Shown here one piece after another: positions 7,407-16,610 of a stretch of 42,563 nucleotides of DNA. The stretch spans positions 1 through 42,563 of the forward strand of contig DAHWIK010000049.1 of NCBI GenBank assembly GCA_027345185.1, in the 5' to 3' direction. The notes under the pieces are model-generated. The model was given only the letters and a program-made list of their open reading frames with translations, was not told the origin of the DNA and ran no database searches. How positions within the stretch are numbered: the stretch's first letter is position 1; the number at the start of each line of letters is the position of its first letter. The stretch is from Microcaldota archaeon. GTDB taxonomy: Archaea > Micrarchaeota > Micrarchaeia > Micrarchaeales > CABMGC01. A program made the translations under genes and the position numbers.

Positions 7407-9101
7407 ATGAGATACAAAACAATATACCTTATTTTTGCAGTGTCTCTATTTTCGCTAGCCTATTCCGCCGCTCCTACAATAGTTGCTCCATACTCAGCAT
7501 TCACAGATTGGGCTCCGATCATAGTAGTTGCAGCCCTTCTCAGCGCCATGCTTGCCGGAGTCTACTATATGATCGGCTACCTGCTAAACAATCCAAGGAT
7601 AAGGGCCTCCGCCATATCCGAACTGGAGCAGGCTGCAGGGAGCGTGCTGCTAGTAATCATAATAATAGGGGTGCTCTACATGCTAGGCACAACCGACTTC
7701 AGCTTCGGCTCATTCCTCGGATCCAGCGGAGTTTCATCCATATCAAATATATGCAGCACCTATCTCAATCCGCCTAATCTCAATCCGCCTAGCGGCAACG
7801 CGTTTCCAGCATATCTTGAAAGCAACTTTTATGATCCACATTCCACTCCGGCCAACCTCCCCGAGCCGACCACAGCAGTCTGCCAGTACCTCATAGGCGC
7901 ACCGCAAAACAGGGTTAATCCAGCAGATCCGATAACCTCCAAGATAGATTACGGCCTTGCAGCAACATACGTGATAATAGCCAACATGACAAACCAGTCG
8001 GTGTACGAACTAAATGCACTGTACAATCTTGACAGCTTAATCTTCTTCCTCAGGAACCTGAATCCAGACGTGGGGTTCTGCGCGCCTGCCACATGCGTTG
8101 ACCCTGCAGCCCCGTCCGGAGTAAATCTGCAGCTTAGCTACAAGCCATACCAGGGATACGTATTCCAGAGGGCGATAATGCCTTCAATAGTGACGCAGGG
8201 TACCCTCACACTATACATGGAGACACTCGAGCTGGTAGTGATAATAATGCTGCTCATATTCTGGCCGTATATGCTTGGAATAGGGATAGTCCTAAGGACC
8301 ATCCCGTTCACCAGAAGGGCAGGGGGTTTCATAATTGCAGCCACCATAGTCGGAGTAATAATACTGCCTACAGTATTTCTGCTAGAATACAGCGCCCTGA
8401 ATAATCTCCAATCGCAGCCTTTTGTCGGAGCAAGTCAGATACCAGGCATAGCGCTTTGCGGCTTCAGTCCGGTTCCATCAAGCACACCTAACAACGTGCT
8501 ATGGTGCTACACAACAGCAAACACGCTCCAGACCAGCTACATATACAAGGGTACGCAGCCGGCAAGGTATCCTGCCACGATCCCGGCCTGCACAGGAGCA
8601 CTTTCAGCCTCAAATGGTGAGTACCCATCCGGAGAAAACCCATATAGCAACATTCCATCCTGCTTCGCTAAAAGGGATGTGAGCTTCTATTCCTATCCAG
8701 ACGCAGTAGGGATAATAAGCTTATATACCTGCTATCCAAATGATCCCACCGGAACCATAATTCCTACTGAATTCGATATAATATCAAGTGCGCTGGTCCA
8801 AAGCGCATTGCTTCCAGTCACAGGCCTTCTAGCCTTAATCTCAAATTCCGGAAACCTGCAGGCAAATCCTCTGGTGGATTTCTTCCTAGGGCAGTCTGTG
8901 GGGGGCAGCTGCCTGTCAAAAGTAGGGCCGCACAATGTTGCCGCTGCACTGACATCACTGGTAAACATGTACGGACTTATAACAGTCTCAGCGTTCATAA
9001 TACCTATACTCAATTTCTTGATCCTGTTATCTGCCATGACTGGCATATCTTCGCTTATAGGCGGAGAAACCACAATAATCGGCCTGAGCAGGTTCATATG
9101 A
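7407..9101 (+). CDS. VirB6/CedA-like polytopic membrane protein, array member 3 (largest)
   Basis: At 564 residues this is the longest array member. It has a signal peptide (about 1-20), a helix, then the shared stretch IGYLLNNPRIRASAISELEQ followed by the next helix. The central motif is IVLRTIPFTRRAGG (Arg297), in best consensus form. The extra length comes from two outside loops: about 110-260, starting with a tandem 15-nt duplication (LNPPNLNPPSG, near 7764-7793), and about 335-450, rich in Pro, Ser, Asn and Cys. The many cysteines and absence of charged repeats suggest disulphide-stabilised surface loops. It starts 3 nt after member 2. If these proteins form a channel, this one most likely contributes the outside cap; that is inference. 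Confidence 0.6.
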   Translation: MRYKTIYLIFAVSLFSLAYSAAPTIVAPYSAFTDWAPIIVVAALLSAMLAGVYYMIGYLLNNPRIRASAISELEQAAGSVLLVIIIIGVLYMLGTTDFSFGSFLGSSGVSSISNICSTYLNPPNLNPPSGNAFPAYLESNFYDPHSTPANLPEPTTAVCQYLIGAPQNRVNPADPITSKIDYGLAATYVIIANMTNQSVYELNALYNLDSLIFFLRNLNPDVGFCAPATCVDPAAPSGVNLQLSYKPYQGYVFQRAIMPSIVTQGTLTLYMETLELVVIIMLLIFWPYMLGIGIVLRTIPFTRRAGGFIIAATIVGVIILPTVFLLEYSALNNLQSQPFVGASQIPGIALCGFSPVPSSTPNNVLWCYTTANTLQTSYIYKGTQPARYPATIPACTGALSASNGEYPSGENPYSNIPSCFAKRDVSFYSYPDAVGIISLYTCYPNDPTGTIIPTEFDIISSALVQSALLPVTGLLALISNSGNLQANPLVDFFLGQSVGGSCLSKVGPHNVAAALTSLVNMYGLITVSAFIIPILNFLILLSAMTGISSLIGGETTIIGLSRFI

Positions 9102-10322
9102 GTGACCAAAATGAATTATAAATTTATTTTATTGTGTTCGTTGACCATTCTCTCCATAGCGGGGCCGGCTGTCCTCTCCGCGTCAAGCACCATACCAAAT
9201 CCTGTGTCAAGCGCCATACCAAATCCCGTAATAAACTGCGCTGCGCTATTCCAGTCATCTAAAAACCAGTACCTGCCGGTGCTTGCAGGAATAACCGGAT
9301 ACGGCTCGATAATATCTGTAGCACTGCTGATAATACTGGTCGTGCTGATGGTCAGCGGGATTGCGTATGCGTTTGGCTTCGCATTCCACGTAGATTCTCT
9401 TCTCAACTTTGCGAAAACAGAATTCCTAGAGTCTACTGCAAACCTCGTTATAATAGCAGCAGTGGGGGTGCTTATTGCATTTGCTGCAGGTCCATTATAC
9501 TTTTTCGCCAATCTAGCATCCCTGCAAAGCGGAATAAGCGGCGTGCCTGCTTCTGGCTCGTCTTATACTTTGTATGCAAACCTTTGCGGCGACATACAGA
9601 ACAACATCATAGTGCCTGGCCTTTCCAACTGGTTCGGCGTCTTCCTTAACCTATACATAACCAACTTTTTTGCAGTAGGCGCTCCTCCCAATGGAGGATT
9701 GACCATACACATGATGCCTAACGGCTTCGGGATTGCATTCTCACCCTTCCAGGGCATGTCTGTTGTGACTGCGCTGCTGTGGGACGAACAGCTGACATAT
9801 TTCGGAACAGTGTTCATGGGCATGTTCATAATCGTGCTTTTATTCATGGTCTACTTCCTCTTCCCGATATTCTTCTATGTTGGAATAGCCCTAAGGTCAT
9901 TCCCATGGACTAGGCCTGCAGGAGGCTCGCTCATAGCCCTGTTCATAGCATTTTACGTTATATTCCCAGCGCTGATGTATCCATTCCTTGTAGGCAACAG
10001 CGTTAATGGGGCAGTGAATCCGAACGGGGGCAAGGGCTTCTGCAGCAACAGCCAGTTCAGCAGCCAGTTCGGCAACATGTGCAACAGCGGAAGCCTCCTT
10101 ACCACAACGTTCACAAAGTACGCGTCACTGATAAACTTTGATTTCGGCGATCTTTACTACGCCCAAGTGTATGGATTCATAAACGGCATAGAGCAGGTGG
10201 GCATAAGCATGGTGGGTTTAATAATAGCCTTGATCATCTCATATGAATTGGTGGAAAAGATTGGAGGCCTTCTGGGCTCCCCATCATTGCAGGGAAGCAG
10301 GGCGCTGAGTAGGATATTATGA
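9102..10322 (+). CDS. VirB6/CedA-like polytopic membrane protein, array member 4
   Basis: A 406-residue protein read from a GTG directly after the stop of member 3; the ATG at 9111, with AGTGA just before it, is an equally good start. It has a signal peptide (about 1-27), then an outside segment with an eight-residue tandem duplication (TIPNPVSSAIPNPV). The shared amphipathic stretch is FHVDSLLNFAKTEFLESTAN and the central motif is IALRSFPWTRPAGG (Arg265), followed by the long helix FIAFYVIFPALMYP. A Gly/Ser/Asn/Cys-rich outside loop (about 300-335) precedes the last helices. Topology and motifs match the other five. Its stop codon overlaps the next start (ATGA), implying coupled translation. 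Confidence 0.6.
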   Translation: MTKMNYKFILLCSLTILSIAGPAVLSASSTIPNPVSSAIPNPVINCAALFQSSKNQYLPVLAGITGYGSIISVALLIILVVLMVSGIAYAFGFAFHVDSLLNFAKTEFLESTANLVIIAAVGVLIAFAAGPLYFFANLASLQSGISGVPASGSSYTLYANLCGDIQNNIIVPGLSNWFGVFLNLYITNFFAVGAPPNGGLTIHMMPNGFGIAFSPFQGMSVVTALLWDEQLTYFGTVFMGMFIIVLLFMVYFLFPIFFYVGIALRSFPWTRPAGGSLIALFIAFYVIFPALMYPFLVGNSVNGAVNPNGGKGFCSNSQFSSQFGNMCNSGSLLTTTFTKYASLINFDFGDLYYAQVYGFINGIEQVGISMVGLIIALIISYELVEKIGGLLGSPSLQGSRALSRIL

Positions 10323-11443
10323 TAAATAATCTATTGTTAGCTGCATGCACTGCTCCAACAAACAGCGTGACCTGTTTCCTTGGCGCCGGCTCAAACATAT
10401 GGTTCCCTATAATACTGCTGACAACGCTTGCAATAATCGCGGTCATAGCAGTAATATACCAACTGAGCCCACTGCTCGGCAGGAATGACATAAAGGTATG
10501 GGCTCGTGCAAAAATTTATGACTGTTTCATAACGATAATATTTGCAATAATATTCTTGTCGTTCTCCACTATAGTGCTCACAACAAGCCCTGTAAGCGCA
10601 TTCTCCTCCCTAGGAATAGTCCCAAACGCATGCAATCCGAGCGTATCTGGAAACAACCCTACCTCTTCAAACATAGCTGACATATATGGACTCTCAGACT
10701 GCGAGTTTTACACATTCAATCAGGCTGCCGCATCCTTCACGCAGTCAATGTTCGTGCTTGCAATCATTGGAGGCATAAATCCCAGCGCAACCGTGTCAAC
10801 TCCGTCGCCCTTCCCAATAAGCCCTGCCACTGGCTCTGGCGTCGGATTCAGCTTCCAGTTTCAACTGTTTCCCATAGTAATAGTGCACCAATACATAGTG
10901 CCGTACATGCAGGCATACTTTACAGCAGTGCTGGTGTCACAGCTCCTCCAGATAGTGCTGAATTCGTCTGCGATCCTGTTCTCGATATTCATGATACTGG
11001 GACTGATTGCAAGGTCTTTCGGCATAACAAAGAGCTTCGGCGGAGCTATGATAGCATTCGGGCTAGGCCTCGGATTCATATATCCTTTGATGGCAAGCCT
11101 TACTTATGGCTTCATGGACACCGCAATACAGAATGCCGCATGCGTGCTTTCCGGAACTCCTACCACAACGCCGCAGCTGACGACCTGCGGCGCATCCATA
11201 GGAAGCATGGCGTCTGTGCTTTTTGTCGGAATGCTCTCGGTTCCTATAAACTCAATATTCAATGGGCTGTTCTCCTTCGCTTCAAAGCTTACGCCTCTTG
11301 TAGTTTACGGCGGCTTCGTGGCAGCCGGGCTATTGCTGATCCCATTGCTAAATCTCATAGTTGTCGATGCGTTCATTGTTGACTTTTCAAAGGCGATAGG
11401 CGAAAGGATGGATCTCTTCTCCCTGCTTACAAGAATGTTATAG
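10319..11443 (+). CDS. VirB6/CedA-like polytopic membrane protein, array member 5
   Basis: A 374-residue protein whose ATG overlaps the previous stop by four bases. There is no obvious cleavable signal peptide; a short outside N-terminus with two cysteines (CTAPTNSVTC) precedes helix 1. The shared stretch is SPLLGRNDIKVWARAKIYDC. The central motif is diverged to LIARSFGITKSFGG (Arg232, glycine pair kept, Pro replaced). Outside loops contain cysteine pairs near 102/121 and 279/293. The end of the protein is hydrophobic, with a DFSKAIGERMD loop before the C-terminus. Same role expected as for the neighbours; the most diverged member in motif 2 after member 2. Confidence 0.58.
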   Translation: MINNLLLAACTAPTNSVTCFLGAGSNIWFPIILLTTLAIIAVIAVIYQLSPLLGRNDIKVWARAKIYDCFITIIFAIIFLSFSTIVLTTSPVSAFSSLGIVPNACNPSVSGNNPTSSNIADIYGLSDCEFYTFNQAAASFTQSMFVLAIIGGINPSATVSTPSPFPISPATGSGVGFSFQFQLFPIVIVHQYIVPYMQAYFTAVLVSQLLQIVLNSSAILFSIFMILGLIARSFGITKSFGGAMIAFGLGLGFIYPLMASLTYGFMDTAIQNAACVLSGTPTTTPQLTTCGASIGSMASVLFVGMLSVPINSIFNGLFSFASKLTPLVVYGGFVAAGLLLIPLLNLIVVDAFIVDFSKAIGERMDLFSLLTRML

Positions 11444-11451
11444 GTGCTAAT

Positions 11452-12549
11452 ATGAAATATAAACTTGCAATGCTTTCCATAATAATTGCAGTAATCATTG
11501 GCATTTTGCACTCCCAAACAATCCCGCTAGTCACCAACTACTGCAACACGGCCAGCGGCACAGGTTCGCCAGGAATAGTGGAAAACCTCGCTCCATGGTA
11601 CTGCACTTATTCAGACCCCATAATAAGCAATGAATGGGCGGAATATTTTCCTATAATGTTCATAGCAGTCACACTTTCCTATACGATAGCCGCAATGCTG
11701 TTCATGTTCGGCATAGCCTTGAGGAACGAGAGGCTAAGGACATTCGGCATGGGCGAACTGTATGAAGCCACGGCAAGCGCAATCATGGTAGTGATGTTCG
11801 GATTCATAGCCGCGGTAATGTTCGGCCTTCTGCCGTCAATAACCGTTGGTGCCATAAATCCCTATGACGCCTCACTGAACTATATTGCGTTGACAACCAA
11901 TACCACTTATTCTTCGATATCCAGCATATTCTACACTGCATCAGTCGATGACGCTTACGTATCCATGGACATAACAGGGTCCATTGCAGGCAGGGAGATA
12001 CCAAACGTGCTTCCCGTATTGACACTGCCATTCTTCTTCCTGTTTTACTGGCCTGCCTTCTCGATAATTACCTTCCTGTTCGAGGCGCTGATATCCCTGT
12101 ACACCCAATTCTACCTGATAGTGTTCTTCATGTACGCGGCGATACCTGTATTCCTGATTCCAGGGGTGATATTCAGGGCGCTGATACCAACCAGGAATGT
12201 AGGCGGGATGCTTATGGCCATGGCAATAGGATTCTATTTCATAATGCCTACCTTATTCGCGGTTGCATATTACTTCACCTCCACAAACATCCAGGCGCAG
12301 ATGTCCCAGGCAGAGAGTACAGTGAACGCATATGGCGGCGGTCCAAGCTCCCTTTATGCTGCAGCATCCCCAAACTCCCCTCTCGTGAACTCTCTGTCCA
12401 AGGCAGACAGCGCCATATCCTCCTACTGGCTCTCCATAGTCTTCTTTCCAGCGCTGATACTTGCCATGACCTACATGATGATAACACAGATAGCCGAGAT
12501 TTTGGGGGGCATGGGCAAGACCTCCTCGAAGCTGCGAGCGCTGGTGTAG
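11452..12549 (+). CDS. VirB6/CedA-like polytopic membrane protein, array member 6
   Basis: A 365-residue protein starting at an ATG preceded by AGGTGCT. The first 20-odd residues are a signal peptide or anchor, followed by a short outside segment with two cysteines (NYCNTA and WYCTY). The shared stretch is IALRNERLRTFGMGELYEAT and the central motif is VIFRALIPTRNVGG (Arg242), followed by the helix AIGFYFIMPTLF. The C-terminal cytosolic end is short and basic (GGMGKTSSKLRALV). It closes the uninterrupted six-gene run; the next gene has its own TATA box. Assigned to the VirB6/CedA-like group on topology, shared motifs and position. Confidence 0.6.
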   Translation: MKYKLAMLSIIIAVIIGILHSQTIPLVTNYCNTASGTGSPGIVENLAPWYCTYSDPIISNEWAEYFPIMFIAVTLSYTIAAMLFMFGIALRNERLRTFGMGELYEATASAIMVVMFGFIAAVMFGLLPSITVGAINPYDASLNYIALTTNTTYSSISSIFYTASVDDAYVSMDITGSIAGREIPNVLPVLTLPFFFLFYWPAFSIITFLFEALISLYTQFYLIVFFMYAAIPVFLIPGVIFRALIPTRNVGGMLMAMAIGFYFIMPTLFAVAYYFTSTNIQAQMSQAESTVNAYGGGPSSLYAAASPNSPLVNSLSKADSAISSYWLSIVFFPALILAMTYMMITQIAEILGGMGKTSSKLRALV

Positions 12550-12554
12550 ATGGG

Positions 12555-12563
12555 TATTTATAT
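12555..12563 (+). promoter_or_regulatory. TATA box of the basic LRV-repeat protein gene
   Basis: TATTTATAT is centred about 25 nt before the ATG at 12583, which would give a leaderless transcript for the gene that follows the six-member array. This suggests the array and the basic protein can be expressed separately. Confidence 0.5.
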
Positions 12564-12582
12564 CTGAAAATGCATAATAGAG

Positions 12583-14850
12583 ATGAGTGAGGGAGTGCTG
12601 GCTTTGATAATCGCTCTGCTGTTTTCGCTTGGCGCAATAAATGCGCTCATACCTATACTGATAATACTGATACTACTTGTTGCTGCGGCAGGGCTGAACA
12701 GGGGCTACAGCCTATTCAACTTCTTCGGGCTTGCCACGCTTGCAGGAATTAATCCAGGAGGAAAGGCATCAATAGCAGGAAAGACAGGATTCGGATTCGC
12801 AGGGTCAGGATTCGTCGGAGGGGGAGGCAGGCTGGGCTCCGCACTGGGTCTAGGGAGAAGGCTCAGGGCAAGGATAGGCAAAAGGGCGACAAGAGGCCTG
12901 GAGGCCGGAGCAATAATGGGGATGGCGACGGCTGGTAAGGGTGCCAAATCAAGGAGGCTGCCAGACGAGCAGGTATCTTTCAGGCATACTCCAATCACAG
13001 CGGCATACAGGAAAGTCCTAAAGCCCACAGGAAGGGCCGTATTCATGGATAAACCAAAAACAACAGCTAAAAAGGCCGCAGGAAAGATTGCCGGATCCAA
13101 GCTTGGCAAGGGTGTCAAAGGTGCATACAATGCAGTAAAACCAAAAAGGCTCAAGTCCAGCGAAGTCTCGATTATTCGCACTCCAATCACAGCAGCTACA
13201 AGGAGGATTGGAAATGCCAGACGTGCAATAACCAATCCGCCAAAAGGCACCATCAGAGATAAGATTAAGAATCCAGAGACAAAGGCAGGCAAGATCCTAA
13301 AGACTATGGGCAAGGCAGCTGCCGTATCTGTGGCCGGTACCCCTTTTGCAGGCGCAGCATATTTGACCATAAAAGCCGGCAAAGCCATGGGCGCTCGCCG
13401 TGGGGCTCTTCCAGGCACCGGTGCAGCTTCAGCTCAAGGAGCTCAAAAGAGACTTGAAGCTGAACATGCTTTGCTAGCTAAGCATCCTCACATAGCAAAA
13501 TTAAAAAGCGATTCAATGAAGATGGGCAAGGACATAGCATTCATAGCATCACCTGCATTGTTCGTGGCTTCAAGGGTAAAGGCTGCAGCAAGGAAACCGG
13601 GAGAAATCCGCGAAGGCGCGCGAGAAAATGCAACCAAACAGCTCCATAAGATTGAAAGCAGGTCAAAAGGAGGCTTGAGTACAGAAAGGGAGAGAGCTGT
13701 TGGAAATATGGAAAGGCAGGACACAATGGCTCATGGAAGGGCTCTTAAGGCTGCAAATGAATACCTGCAAAGCAAAAGCACCAGTAATCCAAATGTTAAG
13801 AGCATAGCAGACCTTACACCCAAGGAGCGCAGGGAAATGAGGAAGATTGTGACATCAGAATTGAAAAAGGCAGACATAAAGAGCTATGGGGGAGGCACAA
13901 ACAGGACTATCTTCACTGCGGTTCCAAGAGGCGTAGCGAATCTAGTAAATGCAGGAAGGGAGGGCGGAGTAAAGGGGGTGGGCAGGAGAATACGTGAAAA
14001 CGTGGTCCATGCAGGAGAATCAAACGAGTCGATAGCAACCGCAAAGGTCGCAAGGGCCATACCAGACCTGATATTCATAGCAAAGGTAAGCAAAACTGAA
14101 GGCCGTGACGCCCTGGTGTCAGATGAGGCAAGGAAAGCTGCCGGGCTCAAGCCCTTTACCGACAGGCAGAAGGATATATTGATGGCTCACCAGGAGCTGG
14201 ATATCATGCATTCTAGAAATCCAGCTGCACTTAACCAGCACCTTGACAGGATAGACAGGGAGCTCGATGTGCTGACCAGGTCCAATCCAGTAGTGCTTGC
14301 CGAAGGCGCATCCGCAGCACCCAAACCAGGCCCCAAAGGCACTTCAAATGAAGACTTAATTAATGAACTTACGCAGCAGAAGGCATCAATAATTCAGCAC
14401 AAATTTGCAGATATTGAACCCGACAGACTGGCCAAATTGGCTGACCATCCTGATGAAAGAATAAGGGCGTCTGTTGCCCAGAACAAAAATACAGACGAAA
14501 AAACTTTGGTCAAGCTTGCCGAAGATAAGTCCGATGCAGTAAGGAATGCCGCACTGGGCAACGAGAGGATACCTATCGGCGAAGTCCGTAAAAAGATAGA
14601 AGAACATAAGGAGCGCCTTAATGCCCAGGAAGAAAGAGAAAAACAAGAAATTGAGAAGAGGCAGAGGGAGGAAATAGAAAAGAGCATCAAAGACTTAAAA
14701 TCTAGCATTAACGATCTGAACTCAAAGCTGATAAAGCACAAGGATGTAGATGAAAAGACCTTATCCGAGCTGGCTGATGATGCCGACAAGGGAGTAAGCA
14801 AAGCGGCAAAGGACAGGCTCAAGGAGAAATTCGGCAAGTCCGTCTCTTGA
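12583..14850 (+). CDS. Membrane-anchored, highly basic protein with C-terminal LRV repeats
   Basis: A 755-residue protein. Residues 4-40 form a helical hairpin in the membrane. The rest is predicted cytosolic: a Gly-rich linker (about 60-90), then several hundred residues very rich in Lys, Arg, Ala and Gly. A short motif occurs twice about 64 residues apart: DEQVSFRHTPITAAYRK (from about 128) and SSEVSIIRTPITAATRR (from about 192). Around 606-660 there are variant leucine-rich repeats, recognisable as LAKLADHPDERIRASVAQN followed by LVKLAEDKSDAVRNAALGN. A charged coiled coil (about 670-720) and a short half repeat end the protein. The basic body could bind DNA or the membrane surface on the inner side of the machine, and LRV repeats usually bind partners; both are inference. 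No known component matches it. Confidence 0.6.
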   Translation: MSEGVLALIIALLFSLGAINALIPILIILILLVAAAGLNRGYSLFNFFGLATLAGINPGGKASIAGKTGFGFAGSGFVGGGGRLGSALGLGRRLRARIGKRATRGLEAGAIMGMATAGKGAKSRRLPDEQVSFRHTPITAAYRKVLKPTGRAVFMDKPKTTAKKAAGKIAGSKLGKGVKGAYNAVKPKRLKSSEVSIIRTPITAATRRIGNARRAITNPPKGTIRDKIKNPETKAGKILKTMGKAAAVSVAGTPFAGAAYLTIKAGKAMGARRGALPGTGAASAQGAQKRLEAEHALLAKHPHIAKLKSDSMKMGKDIAFIASPALFVASRVKAAARKPGEIREGARENATKQLHKIESRSKGGLSTERERAVGNMERQDTMAHGRALKAANEYLQSKSTSNPNVKSIADLTPKERREMRKIVTSELKKADIKSYGGGTNRTIFTAVPRGVANLVNAGREGGVKGVGRRIRENVVHAGESNESIATAKVARAIPDLIFIAKVSKTEGRDALVSDEARKAAGLKPFTDRQKDILMAHQELDIMHSRNPAALNQHLDRIDRELDVLTRSNPVVLAEGASAAPKPGPKGTSNEDLINELTQQKASIIQHKFADIEPDRLAKLADHPDERIRASVAQNKNTDEKTLVKLAEDKSDAVRNAALGNERIPIGEVRKKIEEHKERLNAQEEREKQEIEKRQREEIEKSIKDLKSSINDLNSKLIKHKDVDEKTLSELADDADKGVSKAAKDRLKEKFGKSVS

Positions 14851-14904
14851 ACAATGCAGACTAGCAATCCATACGTAATGCTTTATAAGCTGGTTTTGCC
14901 AAGC

Positions 14905-14913
14905 TATTAAATA
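14905..14913 (+). promoter_or_regulatory. TATA box of the split-VirB4 operon
   Basis: TATTAAATA lies so that transcription would begin close to the GTG at 14936. A second TATA-like TTTATAAG sits at 14882-14889. The genes from 14936 to 18809 follow with gaps of 10 nt or less and probably form one unit. Confidence 0.5.
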
Positions 14914-14935
14914 GTTAAAGCGTCATATTTGTGCA

Positions 14936-15778
14936 GTGGTATGTTTGAATAGCGGAAGTCAGAGGCTTGTCTTTGCAGTAATCGCAGGAATCGGACTAGT
15001 CTGTGCAATCATAATGGGGCTTGTTCCAGCATCACTATCTCCGCTTGCACTAGTGCTTGCAGTGGTTGCACTTGTGGCCACGCTCGTGGCATATGCAACA
15101 AAGGACTATTTCTTCCTGTTCGACTCCATGCTGCACATGAAGAACATGACTGCAGTAATAGATGGCAATGACCCGTTCTACATGGCACCGAGCGGCGATG
15201 CGATTGTGGTGAGGCGTGGCGAGGAGGTCTATGCCACTGCGTTCGTAAAGGTGCCTATCTATAGCTCTTCCACTGAGATGGCTGACGAAGACAGATACAA
15301 TTTCTCGCTGCTTTTTGCACGCATGATAAGCATAAGCAAGACCCCAATGCGCGTATCATCGCAGCTTCATCCGATAAACAAGGACGATTACATAGCCAGG
15401 ATAAATGCCAAGCTTAACGAGTCCGAAGTAAGGTACAACACGCTTCAGGGAGACAAGACTGCTGACCCAAAGGCACTGGACAGGGTAAAGGGCGAAGTTA
15501 CCATGTGGAGAAACATGCTCGACAACGTCTCAAGGAGCAACTCACAGGAGCTTGAGGTCTATGCGAGCATCACTGCAATAGGCGGCTCTGAGGAAGAGGC
15601 GATAAACCTTGTTGCAATAAAGGCAGATGAAATAGCCGCCGGAATAAGCGCAACTCTTGGAATAACTGCCACAATTGTGACAGGGGACGAGATGCTCGTG
15701 TTCATAGAGCCCGACTACATGATACCTCCTACAACCATAAGCGAAGTAATGAAGTACAAGGGAATGCAAACAACGTGA
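14936..15778 (+). CDS. Membrane protein resembling the N-terminal part of VirB4/TraC, copy 1
   Basis: A 280-residue protein read from a GTG that coincides with the predicted transcript start (TTG at 14945 is an alternative). Two membrane helices (about 10-29 and 33-54) form an N-terminal hairpin. The cytosolic part begins with strand-rich sequence (DAIVVRRGEEVYATAFVKV), continues with PMRVSSQLHPINKDDYIARI, a charged helical hairpin (about 158-200), and ELEVYASITAIGGSEEEAIN. This order, with a 'begin-strand, Ile-x-Pro, long helical pair, ferredoxin-like strand-helix' plan, is that of the domain in front of the ATPase in VirB4/TraC proteins. Here it is a separate polypeptide; the ATPase gene is two genes downstream. 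It would anchor the ATPase at the membrane and link it to the channel. Confidence 0.6.
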   Translation: MVCLNSGSQRLVFAVIAGIGLVCAIIMGLVPASLSPLALVLAVVALVATLVAYATKDYFFLFDSMLHMKNMTAVIDGNDPFYMAPSGDAIVVRRGEEVYATAFVKVPIYSSSTEMADEDRYNFSLLFARMISISKTPMRVSSQLHPINKDDYIARINAKLNESEVRYNTLQGDKTADPKALDRVKGEVTMWRNMLDNVSRSNSQELEVYASITAIGGSEEEAINLVAIKADEIAAGISATLGITATIVTGDEMLVFIEPDYMIPPTTISEVMKYKGMQTT

Positions 15779-15782
15779 TCTG

Positions 15783-16604
15783 ATGGATGAAGACACGGTT
15801 ATCTATCTTTCAATCTCCATAATTATAATAGTCGTGGTAATTGCATCATCTGCGAAGTTCGGACTGGTAGGCACGTTAATGCTGATATTGTCTATTGTTG
15901 CGATCTTCCTGCTCCTTCTCCTTGCATTTGCTGATTTCCTAATAGTGCCCCTGTTCACAAAGATTCTGAACATCACCATGGTGCCTGCAAAGAACTTCAC
16001 CATAACCAGCGGACAGGATGCGGTCGTAAAATATTCCAATGGAATATATTATGCCACTGGCTACCTGACGGCAAATATCTACAACTACATCTTCGCAGCG
16101 GAGCGCGAGACAGAGGAGGGGCCAGAGCTCACTGCTGCCCCTGACAAGTGGGAAAAGGCGATAATGAACATACACTTCCCATTCAAGTTCAATATGATCG
16201 TGGCTTCCGAGGACATACAGAGATACAGGGACGAGCTCGAGACCAAGCGAGGCCTTCTAGAGTTCCAGTACTCAAAGGAGATGCAGTCAACAAATCCCAA
16301 TCCGATGGGCCTTGAGAATATGCAGAGGCAGATAAATGTCCTGCAGACAAGGATAGACAGGATAGGCGAGGGCGAGAAGCCTGTAAACAGCATAATGTAC
16401 GTAGAGTCCACGGCAGTGGGCGTCAGCCTCAAGGAGGCAAACGATGCGCTTGCCAACCAGCTAAGCGAACTCCAGACCATATTCAACGTATTCGACCTGA
16501 ACCTGACAAGGGTCATAGGCCGCGAGCTCTACCATCTCTTCAAGTTCAATTACCTTATACCCGGACTGAAAGAGCTCACATCCACCTTCGACGTGCAAAA
16601 GTGA
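15783..16604 (+). CDS. Membrane protein resembling the N-terminal part of VirB4/TraC, copy 2
   Basis: A 273-residue paralogue of the preceding protein, starting 4 nt after it with GTGATC as ribosome site. It has the same plan: two helices (about 7-22 and 27-55), a strand segment AVVKYSNGIYYATGYLTANI aligned with the corresponding part of copy 1, a helical hairpin (about 140-200, ERQ-rich), and a last domain VESTAVGVSLKEANDALANQ ending in a tyrosine-Leu/Met-Ile-Pro element (NYLIP here, DYMIP in copy 1). Two copies suggest a heteromeric ring or stacked layers under the ATPase. Their tandem arrangement directly before the ATPase supports the split-VirB4 reading. Confidence 0.6.
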   Translation: MDEDTVIYLSISIIIIVVVIASSAKFGLVGTLMLILSIVAIFLLLLLAFADFLIVPLFTKILNITMVPAKNFTITSGQDAVVKYSNGIYYATGYLTANIYNYIFAAERETEEGPELTAAPDKWEKAIMNIHFPFKFNMIVASEDIQRYRDELETKRGLLEFQYSKEMQSTNPNPMGLENMQRQINVLQTRIDRIGEGEKPVNSIMYVESTAVGVSLKEANDALANQLSELQTIFNVFDLNLTRVIGRELYHLFKFNYLIPGLKELTSTFDVQK

Positions 16605-16610
16605 CACACA

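Noticed and set aside
12705-13418. A 237-codon open frame on the minus strand opposite the basic LRV protein
   Set aside because: It is the complement of a Gly/Ala/Lys-rich gene with strong codon bias; the product is a Leu/Pro/Ala run without family features.
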